Made by a program: the position numbers and the translations under genes. Source: Paragorgia papillata (Eukaryota; Cnidaria; Anthozoa; Scleralcyonacea; Coralliidae). From it: a stretch of DNA of 64,000 nt. The notes under the pieces were generated by a model. It was not told the DNA's origin, searched no databases, and worked only from the letters and a program-made list of their open reading frames with translations. The stretch spans positions 480,001-544,000 of the forward strand of contig JAWNZC010000342.1 in the NCBI GenBank assembly GCA_035771165.1. The letters are read 5' to 3'. Below are positions 41,710-52,662 of this stretch, one piece after another; position 1 is the first letter of the stretch, and each line of letters opens with the position of its first letter.

Positions 41710-41928
41710 TCTTTCTATCACTCAATGACGTCACAACGCTAATGGGAGCGACCGCTTTCGCCCGCAAGCAAAGCGAACATGGCGGACTACAGTGTGTCAA
41801 AAATACGACAAACAAAGTCAAATTTCTCGAAAACCAAAAAGATTTGAAGGAAATGAATACCCATTCCAAAGTAAGTACATATAGACCTTTCATATGAACA
41901 CCACTTGTTTTGGGGGTAGAGTGTCCCT
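41710..41928 (-). repeat. Kolobok right terminal inverted repeat
   Basis: Reverse complement of 37579-37797. It lies immediately upstream of the transposase gene, so it likely carries that gene's promoter. Confidence 0.9.
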
Positions 41929-41932
41929 TTAA

Positions 41933-42531
41933 GTGTTTCGTTCACAAGTTCAGTTGTTCCGATCCTGTTGGTAAGGCGCCTTGATTTATGCCACGTTTTT
42001 AACAACGCCAAGATAAACTTGTGAATCTATGTCGTACACACGAAAAAAATGTGAATGAAAACTTAACTGATGACATTCATACAGTTTGGAAATATGTCAT
42101 GTTGATTATACTTCGATTTATCTTTCATTTTACCTCGTTGAACCCCATTCTGCTATTAATCACACAAGAAAGCTAGGCGACATCGCGACGACAGCCAGCA
42201 CTTATAGCCCCTGTCGATGGCACTTGGTCGCAAACAGAATACAGACCTATTTAAATGTTAAAGTAAACTTGCGTCCGAAAAACCAACAAACGAAAATCAT
42301 ATTGTTCTTGCACTATTAAACATAAGCGATGACCAAAGACGAAAAGTCAATACTTGCGTATCGCTTCCTGGAACCTGATACAACAATTTGGGTCACGCTG
42401 TGACTGTTCACAACAGACGACGTGCACAGAAGCAGCCTCTTATAGATCGAGCTGTTTATTGATTACAAGCGGCTACGAACGCCCAGAAATAGAAACAATC
42501 TAGACTCTAAGATTTAATATCAAAACTACTG
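41933..42531. other. No recognised gene
   Basis: No reading frame with a domain. 'aaagacgaaaagtcaatact' and nearby text are unique as far as I can see. Confidence 0.4.
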
Positions 42532-42778
42532 TGATAATGCAGCTAAACAATGCGTACCAATGTCATTAACAGCTATAATATTAAAATACATATTGAATAC
42601 ATATTGACACCTGGGATTCTTCTGATTTAAATAATATTATGTATCATGGTAACTGTCTATACGATTGTATGGAATGTTCTGTTAAAAAGGACTTCTAGTT
42701 GTTGACTGATGTTCCTGCTATCGTATCAACAAATGGGCAAACATATAATTAAATCTATAGTGGGGAATCGTTAACTGG
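42532..42778 (+). pseudogene. Helentron protease fragment, second copy
   Basis: Aligns with 13593-13840 of the large Helentron: 'gataatgcagctaaacaatg', 'cacctgggattcttctgatt' and 'gttgttgactgatgttcctg' are near-identical words in the same order. Contains stops (for example 'ttctagttg'), so it is a dead scrap of the same family. Confidence 0.85.
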
Positions 42779-42783
42779 CAAGG

Positions 42784-43206
42784 CAATGAGCTCACCCATG
42801 ACATCTTTAATATTTATGCAAAACACTTAAATGCTGTTGATGAATCTACTGTTGAGTATGTGCATTTAGTCATTCGAAGACATACTGTTGATTCTGCCAC
42901 TGACGAGCAACTAAGAGACACCATAAAAGCTGTCTTTGGAACCAGTCTACGTCAGAGTAATTTCAGATCAATTTTTACCCCTCCTAAGAATTATGTGTTT
43001 AGTAGAGTGCAACTTAAATACTTACACTCAAGAGTTGCAAATGTTTTAGTTGATATTTTCACAAGGATAGCCACCAGTCCTGAAGAATCACAACACCTTC
43101 CTAGGCACAAGGGTCAGAAGAAGGACTGTGAGAAGTATATGTTACCTGCACTTTTTGGTGAAACGGTTGTGAAGAGTTATTTTCTCCCTCTTGGGTATCA
43201 GTGTTA
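42784..43206 (+). pseudogene. Unrecognised ORF fragment joined to the Helentron scrap
   Basis: Open from NELTHDIFNIYAKHLNAVDE through VEYVHLVIRRHTVDSATDEQ, NFRSIFTPPKNYVFSRVQLK, YLHSRVANVLVDIFTRIATS and MLPALFGETVVKSYFLPLGY to a stop at 43206. No ATG near the beginning and no recognised domain. Helical, looks like real former coding sequence, probably element-derived. Confidence 0.4.
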
Positions 43207-43348
43207 ACAGAAACCCAATGCCCAGAGGAGATGTGACTCTTCAACACGTACTATCACAGGGGAGGAACCATGGAGCATATTTGAAGGCTGCTGGCATTCC
43301 TTCCACAATTAATGTTTGGCTGTGCAATCTGTAAGATGCATTTGAAGG

Positions 43349-43753
43349 ATGTGGTCAACTCTTTGTCAACATCAGCAAACGCTGCACTTCTGCATGATGA
43401 AACCAATTCAGGAAGACAACCATGCTCCGCTTTCTGATGAAGATGATGATGTCTTTGATGACATGGGAATCAGCAAGCAGACTGCAAACTTCGAGGTAAT
43501 TGTGAACCAACTCAATGCCAAGATTATTCAACTAGCTCCACAGCCTCCACCTGCAACAATTATACTAACAGACTTAGAACAAACATTGCAAGATAATACT
43601 ATCACTAGTAACAATAATGTGAAAAAGAAAGCTAATCCACCACACTGCTCAAAATGTAAACATGCATTGTGTCCTGCAGGGTTATGTTCAGAAATCGGTG
43701 CACTTAACCCATGTACTTGTCCCTGGCATATGTCAAATAGATTAGAACCTTAG
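43349..43753 (+). pseudogene. Unrecognised ORF with C-terminal Cys-rich motif
   Basis: Reads FCMMKPIQEDNHAPLSDEDD, FEVIVNQLNAKIIQLAPQPP and a C-terminal Cys cluster, HCSKCKHALCPAGLCSEIGA...CTCPWH, which resembles a small zinc-binding module. The stretch 43207-43348 carries stops. It may belong with 42784-43206 as one decayed gene. Family unknown. Confidence 0.35.
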
Positions 43754-45837
43754 ACAAAATTGTAAAATGTGCAATTAAATGCAATGTTAAATTCATTACA
43801 ATAATACAACAATTACATGTTTGAGCAGTTCAATACATTATGAAATAAAAAATAACCAAATGTTATGTGCCGAAACTTTCACTGTATTTCAGATTATTAT
43901 TGTTCTTAAATTTTTGGAGGCAAATTAGGAAATTTAATGGTATTTGACTATTAAAAATCAAAATTGCACGAGTGGGCTGTGTAACAGGACATATTAATAA
44001 TTTTGTATTGTGTTCAGTTGCACATTCTTAGGTGTACAATTATGAAAAAGTGTAATGTAGTATAAAGAAGTATTGTATAGCTTAAATAGCATAACTACAA
44101 CATGTTTTGCATGTACAAAGAAGTAGAATATTCAGTATATTTATTACGATTTCAAAATTTACTAAAATTTGGACCGTACATGTACAGTAAAACAACGCTT
44201 GTAAGTTGTGGTTATGCTCCTGTTCTTGTTTGCCTTGATCGAGTTCCGCCGATGGCCAGCTGGTCCGGTACGAGGTTCATCTGAGCATTGCAAACAGCAC
44301 TTTGTATATTAGTTGTAGTGAAGATGAAGATACAAGAAATAAAAAATATTATTATCAGTTACAAGATTTCATGGTGTTTTCCTGAATGTACTCAACTGTG
44401 ATGTATTTTAGTGCCGAAACTGCGTTTTGTCGTGCGCGCCGCACGTCATTGGTACCGGACCTTACCGGTCCAACCTTAACAAAATGTCCTTTTACTAGAA
44501 CATTATATAATACTTTATACGAGGACATTTCCTTCGATATACATTTCAATACACTCGTTCGAACAGGACCAACATCATTATATAAAGTAAACAACTTTAA
44601 CTAATGAAATGGATTCCTTGTCACAACGCTTTGTTCCTCTGTTTTAGCTTTCCATAAATTTGTTTTTAATGTCATCATGAAACAACAAGCGCTTTCAACT
44701 TCAAGAAATACCTTTCAGTACTATTTATAGTTATTTATTGTTGAACTGACTAAACATCGAAAGTCAATTTCTGATGCCTACAAAATGTACTTGCAAAAAA
44801 CCAAAGCGAAGATCGCAAACACTGTTTCAATTGCCTCTTTCATGACAACCAAAGACAATGCTCTGGCTTGGTGAATTTCTGTTATGATAGGAAACGCAAC
44901 TTGATAATTGCTTTATATCTTCTTTGAAACAAGCTCTTATATAAATACAGGATAAGCCCGTAAGGTATCAATGAACGACAGGATTGCTCGTAACACACAA
45001 ATAAAACATTATTCTGTGCATTTAAAACAGAATGGAAGAAACTGGATGAGCAATTAGTTGCGAAGAAATACCCAAAGCATATACCACGTAGAAAATAGAT
45101 CTAATACGTTAAAATGGACAAAATAGCCGTACTTACCTATATCTTCATCGAAATTTTCAAAATAAACGCTCCGTAGAATCGTATATCGACATCTGTTCAC
45201 CTGCTCGCACAATATTGCTCTGGTTTTGGTAAAAAAGCACACGCTAACGTCTCCATGACTTCATAATTTCGATCGACCATACCCAAGTCATTTTGACAGC
45301 ATTTGATTTGGTGTTTCAGCAGCAGGTATAATTAGGGTAATCCTCTAGCTTAAAGGCAGAATAACGGATCAAAATGCAGCATATTCTGCAAAAAATCCTG
45401 AAGCAGTTGGTGTTCTCTTTGAAGTTATCACTGCTCACGACATTGTCTAACTTCCTGTGGAGACTCGTCGTATTATTAAACTAACGGCTGGTGGGTAGCG
45501 TGATCAGACCAACCAAATTTGACAACGGATTAAAAAAGTAGATTCCTGCAATCATGATTTCGGGTTAACTCTCATAGTATCCCACATAAAAACTTTCAAA
45601 GACAACACTCACTCCTGAGCTTAATTCAAAACAAAGGCATGACGGCGCGCTCCAAATGTGACTTAAATGGGCCTGAAAACGAGTACCGGAATCAACCAAT
45701 CAGGCAAAAGTCACCTTTGTTCCCGCGCGGCCGGGGCAATTTGGCTCTGGGTACGAGATTGGTATTTTTTATGGTATTTTATTAAACTTTGCCTACAACT
45801 TACAGAGAGAAAAAAATAAAATAAATAAACACACACG

Positions 45838-45868
<31 letters not shown>

Positions 45869-46204
45869 GCTCCTTATATATGTTGTTGAGCACTCTGTGA
45901 AGTTGCCGTGGGTACCTATTAGCGATAATGCAACGCTCACTACCCTTGTGGAAATTTGAGCACTCTGGGCCCATGCGCACTTCACGCTATCTGAATGTAC
46001 TTCACCGATGCTGTCCCACATGCGGTTGTCACCGACGATCGGATGTGTATAAGTAATTGATGAAATTCATTCAGATTGTTCCAAGCTACACTGATGAGCT
46101 GTTGTACAGCGAAACACCGTGTCTGTAGATTGAACTATATATAATCGAAATATAGTAAGGTTAGATATACTGCAATATAATGAAAGTAGGCGGGGTAACC
46201 ACGA
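43754..46204. other. Long stretch without recognised genes
   Basis: Only short frames without motifs. Includes an (AT)n microsatellite at 45838-45864 and a weak inverted arrangement near 44455-44590 (ggtccaacc ... ggacc). No tRNA or rRNA could be identified. Confidence 0.4.
45838..45864. repeat. (AT)n microsatellite
   Basis: Perfect alternating at run of about 27 bp. Confidence 0.95.
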
Positions 46205-47040
46205 CAGTTGTTACCAATTACTGTGGGCCCGGAATACAATTAGCTAAAAACAACAGGTCAGAGTGCGGTCAAGACCACGTGCTACATTACATTTCACACA
46301 TACTGACTTCCATGTCCTAGGGTTATCAATCACGTAGAAATGATTAAGGGCATAATTATAGTAGTTAAGTAGTTTATTTTTAAATGATTCTAATGATAGA
46401 GACTTGTGCCTGATGGAGTCTGGTAAAGTATTCCATACTCTGCACACGCGTATAAAGAAGGATCGTTAACGTGTTACGGTTTTGCATTTTTTGGAACATA
46501 TGTTGCAACATCTTGGTTATGAGTAGATCTCGTTACTCTGCCCGTCTGCCTTGGAAGTGGTAGTATGTTGCTATTGATATCAACTAAGCCGTTATTAGCC
46601 TTATAAAAGAAGATCAAATCCATAAGCTCGTGCCAATAAGTAACTGGTAGGAGATTGCATTGTTTAAGCCTCTCAATATATGATATTTCTGTCAGGAAGC
46701 GTAACTTCAAAATATACTTAGTAGCCCGTCTCTGTACTCGTTCCACGCGTTTTATCAGCTCGATAGATTGTGGAGCCCATATCTGGGTTGCGTAACCCAG
46801 GTGCGATCGAACAAGGGCCAGATACAGAGCTCGACGTGTTCCAATGTCCTTTATGTCCCGCAGGATCTGCGGACAAAGCCTAATAGCTTGTTTGCCTTGC
46901 TGCACTGTTGGTGGACTTGTTTTGACCATGTCAGTTTACTAGAAATCCAAACTCCTAGATCCTTTTCTACCTCTGATTCCTCTAAAACTGTTTCCTGAAT
47001 GGTATACGAAAAATGGACAGGATTTTACTTCGAAGCAGAA
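46205..47040 (-). pseudogene. 3' end of a LINE (CR1/L2-like) reverse-transcriptase ORF
   Basis: Reading leftward from 47040: TVLEESEVEKDLGVWISSKL TWSKQV, the usual sequence after the RT domain. Then DIKDIGTRRALYLALVRSHL, GYATQIWAPQSIELIKRVER, VQRRATKYILKLRF and, after a frameshift near 46460, VWNTLPDSIRHKSLSLESFK and NKLLNYYNYAL. Only the C-terminal domain remains. The 3' end lies near 46205 without an obvious poly-A. Confidence 0.85.
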
Positions 47041-49391
47041 GGTATCGAAGCAGAGGTATCGAAGCGTGGTGTATAAATCTGATATTAGGTGAATATGAGC
47101 TGTTTTTATTGTATTTTTGTGTTCTATTATCGCTCAGGTTGAAATTGTGCTCAGTTTCTTTGACAATATCAGTTTAATGCCCTGTTTACATAGATAGGGT
47201 TCCCCATTGAAACGAGTCAAAGGATAGCCCTTGTTTACATGGAGTAGGGTGACCCTTGTAGCAGGGTTAACTTTTCTAGTAGGGTCACCTTCCTTCATAA
47301 AAAGTTTCATAAAACGCAGAATCTTGAACTCTACATCAAATGAAAGCTCATTCAAGATATAACAACATACTTACACAATATATTTCAATGATGCGTAGTT
47401 TTGAAATTACTAGTCATCTTGTTCCACAAATGACAAGATAATGATATGCCGTAAAGCCACCGTGCCACTTCGGTACGTCCTGTCTGACTTTTCCCTATCT
47501 CTGTATATTTTCACATATCGAGTGGAAGAACTGAAAAGAAGGAGCCGGAGTCTTTCAGACTTTAACTTTGCCTGGCCATAGGAACTTCAGTTATATAAAT
47601 AATATGGTATCCCGCGAGCTTTACAACAACAAATCATTTGATAGGCATGCAATATTTAATAATGCTATCGGTTTGCTATTCACAACTGTTGAATTTGGTA
47701 AATCCGTAAATGCCATCAGTCCTGGCCGGTACAAAAAGCTGTGTGTATTGCAGGCGAATGGCGCTTCAAACTATCGTTTGTTTTATAGAAATAATATTTT
47801 CTCAGTCGTAGGAAGTTCTCCTTTGATTTAATTGACTTATCCATGAGAGGACGATTTGCTTTCACACTAAAGTGTTTATGTAACAACCGTAGCAAAGCGA
47901 AAAGGTGGTGAAATTTTTGGAACGAATCTGAAATGCTGATATTTCGAGCAAAGCTCTTCACCAGAGTCATTTTACTTTGATGAACGACTCCCCTCGAAAC
48001 GTCAGTATTTCGTTTCAAAACTATTCGGGTCTATCGATCTGAGTCTATCCTAATTGATACAACCGTTGATAAATGATCAAAGATATTAAAAATATTCACC
48101 TGATAGAAATATCTTTCACCAGCAGTCTATTAATATATGGTTGTACGTCAACAATCAGCATCTCGTCCAATCAGTAAGTGCGTGCCAATTTGGAACGCTC
48201 TCCTTCTCCTCCTCCTCCCAATCCCCCAAAGGCTGCCTTCTGTGCGACCATTTTCCTATATTTTCGGTTTACATGTTATTGTTGACGTCATTTGCTTGAT
48301 ATCTTCAAAAGACTTCACAAGGTGTATCAGAACAGGAAGGGCAGTAACAAAATCATTAAGACATTTTGTCCGGTACGCGCTTTTTTTCTCATTCAAACAT
48401 AACCCGGTTGCCAGGGTCACCCTAGCAAACGCGTACACATGGCTTATGTAAACAAAAAGATAGCCCCGCCACCAGGGTTACCCTAGCAACCTGACACTAG
48501 GTAACCCCTCCCCCCAGGATCACCCTAGCACTCTTGTAAACGAAACACCGTGGAAAGACAATGAACTAGGGTAACCCTTTTACTCGGGTAACCCTTCTAG
48601 AAGCGTCACCCTACCTCCATGTAAACAGGAGTAGTGATACCCTCCCCCCCCCATCCAGATCCCAAAGGGATTCCGCCTCATTAAATATTCAACTTATTAT
48701 TTATTCATTCTCAGGCTCCTTTAGGATCCCCTAACCCTAATCTCATTAGTATTCATTTTATAGCGACGCGCTTACGTCATTATTTCTCAGGCTCCTTTGG
48801 GACGTAGTAACCCTAACTTCCCCCCTAACCCTAGCTGTTACTCAACCCCCTGGTTTTCACTACGTCATATCCGATAGCTCTGCGATTAATTTCCGAAGTT
48901 CTCATCAAAAGGCACTCAACTTATATAAGTATAGTAACCAACTTTCATTTATACACTTTACCCAAACAGTGCGTACGTTAAACTTTAACAAAATAGACGT
49001 TCTTTACAAGGAACTAAACAGAAATTGTTAGAGACACTTTATATTTTTTATCTTAAACTTTGTCTGGGGGAATATAGAGAGTTTTGAACAGCCTAAAAGG
49101 CAGAGCGATCTATTACTTTGAAAGCGTTGCTACGCTTTCTGTTACTAAGTGTGATATTTGCATATTTATCCTCAGTGCACGTCCAGGAGACAAAAGAGAA
49201 ACTCATTAGGGGTCATTAAGAGGATTAAGCGCTTGGGCAAGTCTAGGCGAGGTCATTAGCAATGTTACCATAGCGAAAGCGCGTCGCGGCCTTCATTCGA
49301 ACTCTGTTCTCGTACGAGTATCATCGAAAAGTTTTTGGCGTTGTTTGGAAAGTTTTATTGGATTTATTCTCTTATTTTGGCTGTGATCAAT

Positions 49392-49877
49392 ATGTCTCAA
49401 ACGGTAAGTTGATCTTTTGAGCATTTGTGAAACGTTTGTTCGTTGAATAAAATTCTGCTGTATATACTATATACTTTGCTGTATATGAATTTCGCCTTCG
49501 TGTTCTAGATCGATATGATTGATATGATCAAGGCTTGCGAGAGTGAGAGCGCTCTAGAGTTTTTGGAAGAGTCGTTTGTTCTTACGGACGACCAAACCGG
49601 CGAAGGCAGCAAAAGAAAGCGTACTAACGACACCGAGTCTCCCGAGAAGCGCCTCAAACCCGAGGAGTACTTCACCATCAAGTCTGTGAAGCAAGTGAAC
49701 ATTCGCAAGTTCAAAACCACAGGTACCGACTATTCTGTTCAGTTTATGCCTTTAAATATACATGGGGTTTCTGATGTTATGTCAGTATTAAGCCGTGCTT
49801 TTAAACACTTGTTTGATCGGTTAACCACCGATATGACCCCACATGATCAAGTCCGCCTCATCCTGAATTCTCATTAA
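49392..49877 (+). pseudogene. Polinton PolB N-terminal region, first (duplicated) copy
   Basis: A short first exon, ATG at 49392 (MSQT), is followed by GTAAGT and a candidate acceptor 'gtgttctag' before IDMIDMIKACESESALEFLE. It continues EEYFTIKSVKQVNIRKF and GTDYSVQFMPLNIHGVSDVM to a TAA at 49875-49877. The following sequence to about 50012 continues the same protein and then jumps back into the intron, making a 608-bp tandem duplication. Polinton PolB is a protein-primed type polymerase; only its N-terminal non-catalytic part is present. Missing residues after FVLT (compared with the right arm) show a deletion. Confidence 0.7.
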
Positions 49878-50620
49878 CTCGACCGTCCCATTTCTTTACC
49901 TTTCCTTTCCCGAGACCGCCTAACTCCCGAGCGTTTCCTGGCCACTGTAGAGAAAGTTGTCCAGTCTAACACGCAGTTCACATTGAACGAATCTGTGAAC
50001 GTCAACGTGGTCCAAGTTGATCTTTTGAGCATTTGTGAAACGTTTGTTTGTTGAATAAAATTCTGCTGTATATACTATATACTTTGCTGTATATGAATTT
50101 CGCCTTCGTGTTCTAGATCGATATGATTGATATGATCAAGGCTTGCGAGAGTGAGAGCGCTCTAGAGTTTTTGGAAGAGTCGTTTGTTCTTACGGACGAC
50201 CAAACCGGCGAAGGCAGCAAAAGAAAGCGTACTAACGACACCGAGTCTCCCGAGAAGCGCCTCAAACCCGAGGAGTACTTCACCATCAAGTCTGTGAAGC
50301 AAGTGAACATTCGCAAGTTCAAAACCACAGGTACCGACTATTCTGTTCAGTTTATGCCTTTAAATATACATGGGGTTTCTGATGTTATGTCAGTATTAAG
50401 CCGTGCTTTTAAACACTTGTTTGATCGGTTAACCACCGATATGACCCCACATGATCAAGTCCGCCTCATCCTGAATTCTCATCAACTCGACCGTCCCATT
50501 TCTTTACCTTTCCTTTCCCGAGACCGCCTAACTCCCGAGCGTTTCCTGGCCACTGTAGAGAAAGTTGTCCAGTCTAACACGCAGTTCACATTGAACGAAT
50601 CTGTGAACGTCAACGTGGTC
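49405..50620 (+). repeat. 608-bp direct tandem duplication inside the left arm
   Basis: 49405-50012 and 50013-50620 are almost identical (period 608). The junction 'aacgtggtcc' then 'aagttgatctt' joins coding sequence to the intron. One difference is taa versus caa at the stop site (49875 versus 50483). The right arm has a single copy. Confidence 0.9.
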
Positions 50621-51005
50621 CATGTTGAAATGCCCCAAGGTGGAACAGGCCGTAAACGAAACGTAGTTAACCTGCAAGCATATCTAAAGAAAAAGGGGTG
50701 TTTTGTTCAAATTAAAAGCAAAGACGAACTTTGTTGTGCACGGGCGATCGTGGTTGCCAAGGCGAAGTTGGACAACGACCCACGATATAATTATATTCGA
50801 AGACCAGAGAGACCTCTTCAAGTTCAATTAGCTCACGAGCTCCACGAGACTGCTGGTGTCCCCCTGGCTCCCTTTGGGATCCCCGAAGTCAAGAAGTTCC
50901 AAGCTGTCCTCCCTGGATACCAACTGAACGTCGTATCCAAGGAACATTTAAATGCCCTAATTTATTCCAGTCCTGAAGCCGACAAGTGTTTGTACTTGTA
51001 CCACC
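50117..51005 (+). pseudogene. Polinton PolB N-terminal region, second copy, cut by a MITE
   Basis: Same start region as the first copy (MIDMIKACESE at 50123), then PHDQVRLILNSHQLDRPISL, LTPERFLATVEKVVQSNTQF, VEMPQGGTGRKRNVVNLQAY, CCARAIVVAKAKLDNDPRYN, ELHETAGVPLAPFGIPEVKK and YQLNVVSKEHLNALIYSSPE. At 51005 a MITE begins, and the residues after LYLYH come from it. After the MITE the native frame resumes for a few codons (YHHDDHYGGIDR) and is then lost at the deletion junction. The exonuclease and polymerase catalytic motifs are not present. Confidence 0.75.
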
Positions 51006-51360
51006 CACTGATCTCAAATAATAGACTCATTATACTGGATAGAGCATCCGGTGCTGGCTGTGAAGTCGGAATAAATTAGCGGCAGCCATTTCAGGTGGGA
51101 CCCACTTGGGTTTCATACAGCCACTTTTAAGTTCTCCCATAGCGACAGGTACATATCACAAAAATTTAGCTGGTTTTCGTTAAAAATCCAATCATTTAAA
51201 GCGAAAACCAGAGGCGAAAACTATGATTCAGCAATATTGTGGGTCCCACCGGATATGGCCGCCGCGAGATTTTTAGCCTCACTTCCGACTTCAATTTTTG
51301 CCACGCGCGAAACAATAGATGCTCTATCCAGTATAATGAGTCTATTATTTGAGATCAGTG
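51006..51360. mobile_element. hAT-type MITE, 355 bp, 8-bp target duplication
   Basis: Terminal inverted repeats of about 40 bp, starting CACTGATCTCAAATAATAGA and ending with its complement TCTATTATTTGAGATCAGTG. The octamer gtaccacc is directly repeated at 50998-51005 and 51361-51368. Eight-base duplications are typical of hAT elements. The MITE is absent from the right arm of the palindrome. Confidence 0.85.
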
Positions 51361-51384
51361 GTACCACCACGACGACCACTACGG

Positions 51385-51545
51385 AGGGATCGACAGGGAC
51401 AAAAAGTGTCCCTAGAGGGACTTTTTTAACTGGAGGATAGGAGGGGATAAGGCCAGGGATCGACAGGGACAAAAAGTGTCCCTAGAAGGACTTTTTTAAC
51501 TGTGGGGATAAGGCGAGGGAGTGACAGGGATAGAGATATTATTAA
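51385..51545. repeat. Two tandem copies of a 70-80 bp unit, mirrored in the right arm
   Basis: 'gggatcgacagggacaaaaa' followed by 'gtgtccctaga(g/a)ggac' and 'ttttttaact' occurs at 51385 and 51457; both copies recur inverted at about 53575-53690. It contains the small hairpin 'gggacaaaaagtgtccc'. Confidence 0.85.
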
Positions 51546-51582
51546 AAGTGATTGCAGTAATCAAAGGCAGTCAGTTGACGTC

Positions 51583-51768
51583 ATGCCTCGAAAGCGTAAG
51601 GACTGCCCCATCTGTGGCAAAAAGGGGTTACTTAAATTGTCAAACCATTTAGCTGTCATTCATCAACTCTCTTCTCAAGAAAGACAATCTTTTTTGATTC
51701 GAGCCAAAGTTTCCAAAGATTTAGACGCCCTTTTAACTCAGTTGCGTGAATTCATTCGGGTTAAATAG
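51583..51768 (+). CDS. Small C2H2-type zinc-finger-like protein (left arm)
   Basis: 61 codons, ATG at 51583: MPRKRKDCPICGKKGLLKLS then NHLAVIHQLSSQERQSF. The C-x2-C...H-x4-H spacing fits a zinc finger. It sits 33 bp before the ATPase start. Inverted copy in the right arm ends early through a frameshift. Confidence 0.55.
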   Translation: MPRKRKDCPICGKKGLLKLSNHLAVIHQLSSQERQSFLIRAKVSKDLDALLTQLREFIRVK

Positions 51769-51801
51769 AAGTGTACCTGGTAAACTGTATTCATTTACGT
51801 C

Positions 51802-52440
51802 ATGTATTCCATACAGTTAAAATATCCGTTTGGTCTCTTGGTCTCTGGAGGTACTAAGACAGGCAAGACAACGTTTGTGAAACAGTTATTGGCTTATGCT
51901 AAGATCATGATCAACCCACCTCCGGAAAAAATCGTGTATTTTTATACAGAGTATCAAGATACGTTCGGCGAAATATAAACCTTAATTCCAGGGATTCAGT
52001 TTGTCCAAGGTTTGCCCGAATCGATGTTGGATAACATTAACCCCCAAATAAGAAATTTGTTTATCATTGATGACATGATGGGAGAGAAAGATACGACTAT
52101 TGCCAAACTGTTCACGAAGAAATCCCATCATGGTAATCTCAGTGTAATTTATATCGTGCAAAACTTATTTCATCAAAGCAAAGATCACCGTACCATTTCC
52201 CTCAACGCTAGTTATCTCGTGTTAACCAAAAATGTTCGTGATGCGAGTCAAATGACTCATCTGGCCAAACAGTTGTATCCTAGCAACACTAAATTTTTCC
52301 AACAAGCCTATCAGATGGCGACTAAAGAGCCGTATTCCTACTTATTTGTCGATCTCACTCCGACATGTCCCGACGAAATCCGAGTAAGATCCGGGATCTT
52401 TCCGACGGACACCCACTACGTGTACCAGCCCAGAGTATAA
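51802..52440 (+). pseudogene. Polinton packaging ATPase, left arm, one in-frame stop
   Basis: ATG at 51802: MYSIQLKYPFGLLVSGGTKT gives Walker A GGTKTGKT. An in-frame TAA at 51976-51978 is followed by the same frame with FVQGLPESMLDNINPQIRNL, Walker B LFIIDDMMGE, and KSHHGNLSVIYIVQNLFHQS and PYSYLFVDLTPTCPDEIRVR. 213 codons in all. A32-like ATPases package DNA into capsids. The stop is shared with the right-arm copy. Confidence 0.85.
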
Positions 52441-52656
52441 AAGGGGCTAGTTTCCTTGCTGTTTTCGGAGTAATCTTAATTGTTTCACACCACACGTTCA
52501 AAAGACACTGTCTAACGGCTTCTAATAAATCGTCGTCGGCAGCCTTTATAATTGCGTCCCGTAGTTCTGGTTTACACTTTGCTAGTACTTTTAAAACGTC
52601 GCAGTTCGTTCTTATACAAGCAGACATGGTCAAATGATCGCATTATCCTTAAACAG
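52441..52656 (-). CDS. Small Polinton-type ORF in the palindrome loop, reading into the left arm
   Basis: From 52633 leftward: MTMSACIRTNCDVLKVLAKC, KPELRDAIIKAADDDLLEAV and ITPKTARKLAPFI. This resembles the small helical proteins encoded next to the ATPase in Polintons and other virus-like elements, function unknown. The frame passes beyond the loop into the arm (stop at 52355), where it is antisense to the ATPase, so the native C-terminus is lost at the palindrome junction. Confidence 0.5.
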
Positions 52657-52662
52657 CCCCTT

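Larger units (their letters stand above)
37579..41928. mobile_element. Kolobok DNA transposon, apparently complete, two convergent genes
   Basis: Bounded on both sides by TTAA (37575-37578 and 41929-41932), the Kolobok target duplication. Terminal inverted repeats of about 220 bp start AGGGACACTCTACCCC. Contents: plus-strand two-exon gene for a P2X7-ballast-like protein and a minus-strand two-exon THAP-transposase. Both reading frames are open apart from inferred introns, so this element may be recently active. Confidence 0.9.

Noticed and set aside
44355..44604. Overlapping open frames on both strands
   Set aside because: No motif; partly self-complementary sequence explains openness on both strands.
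51006..51079. C-terminal extension of PolB after LYLYH
   Set aside because: These codons belong to the hAT-type MITE inserted at 51006, not to the polymerase.
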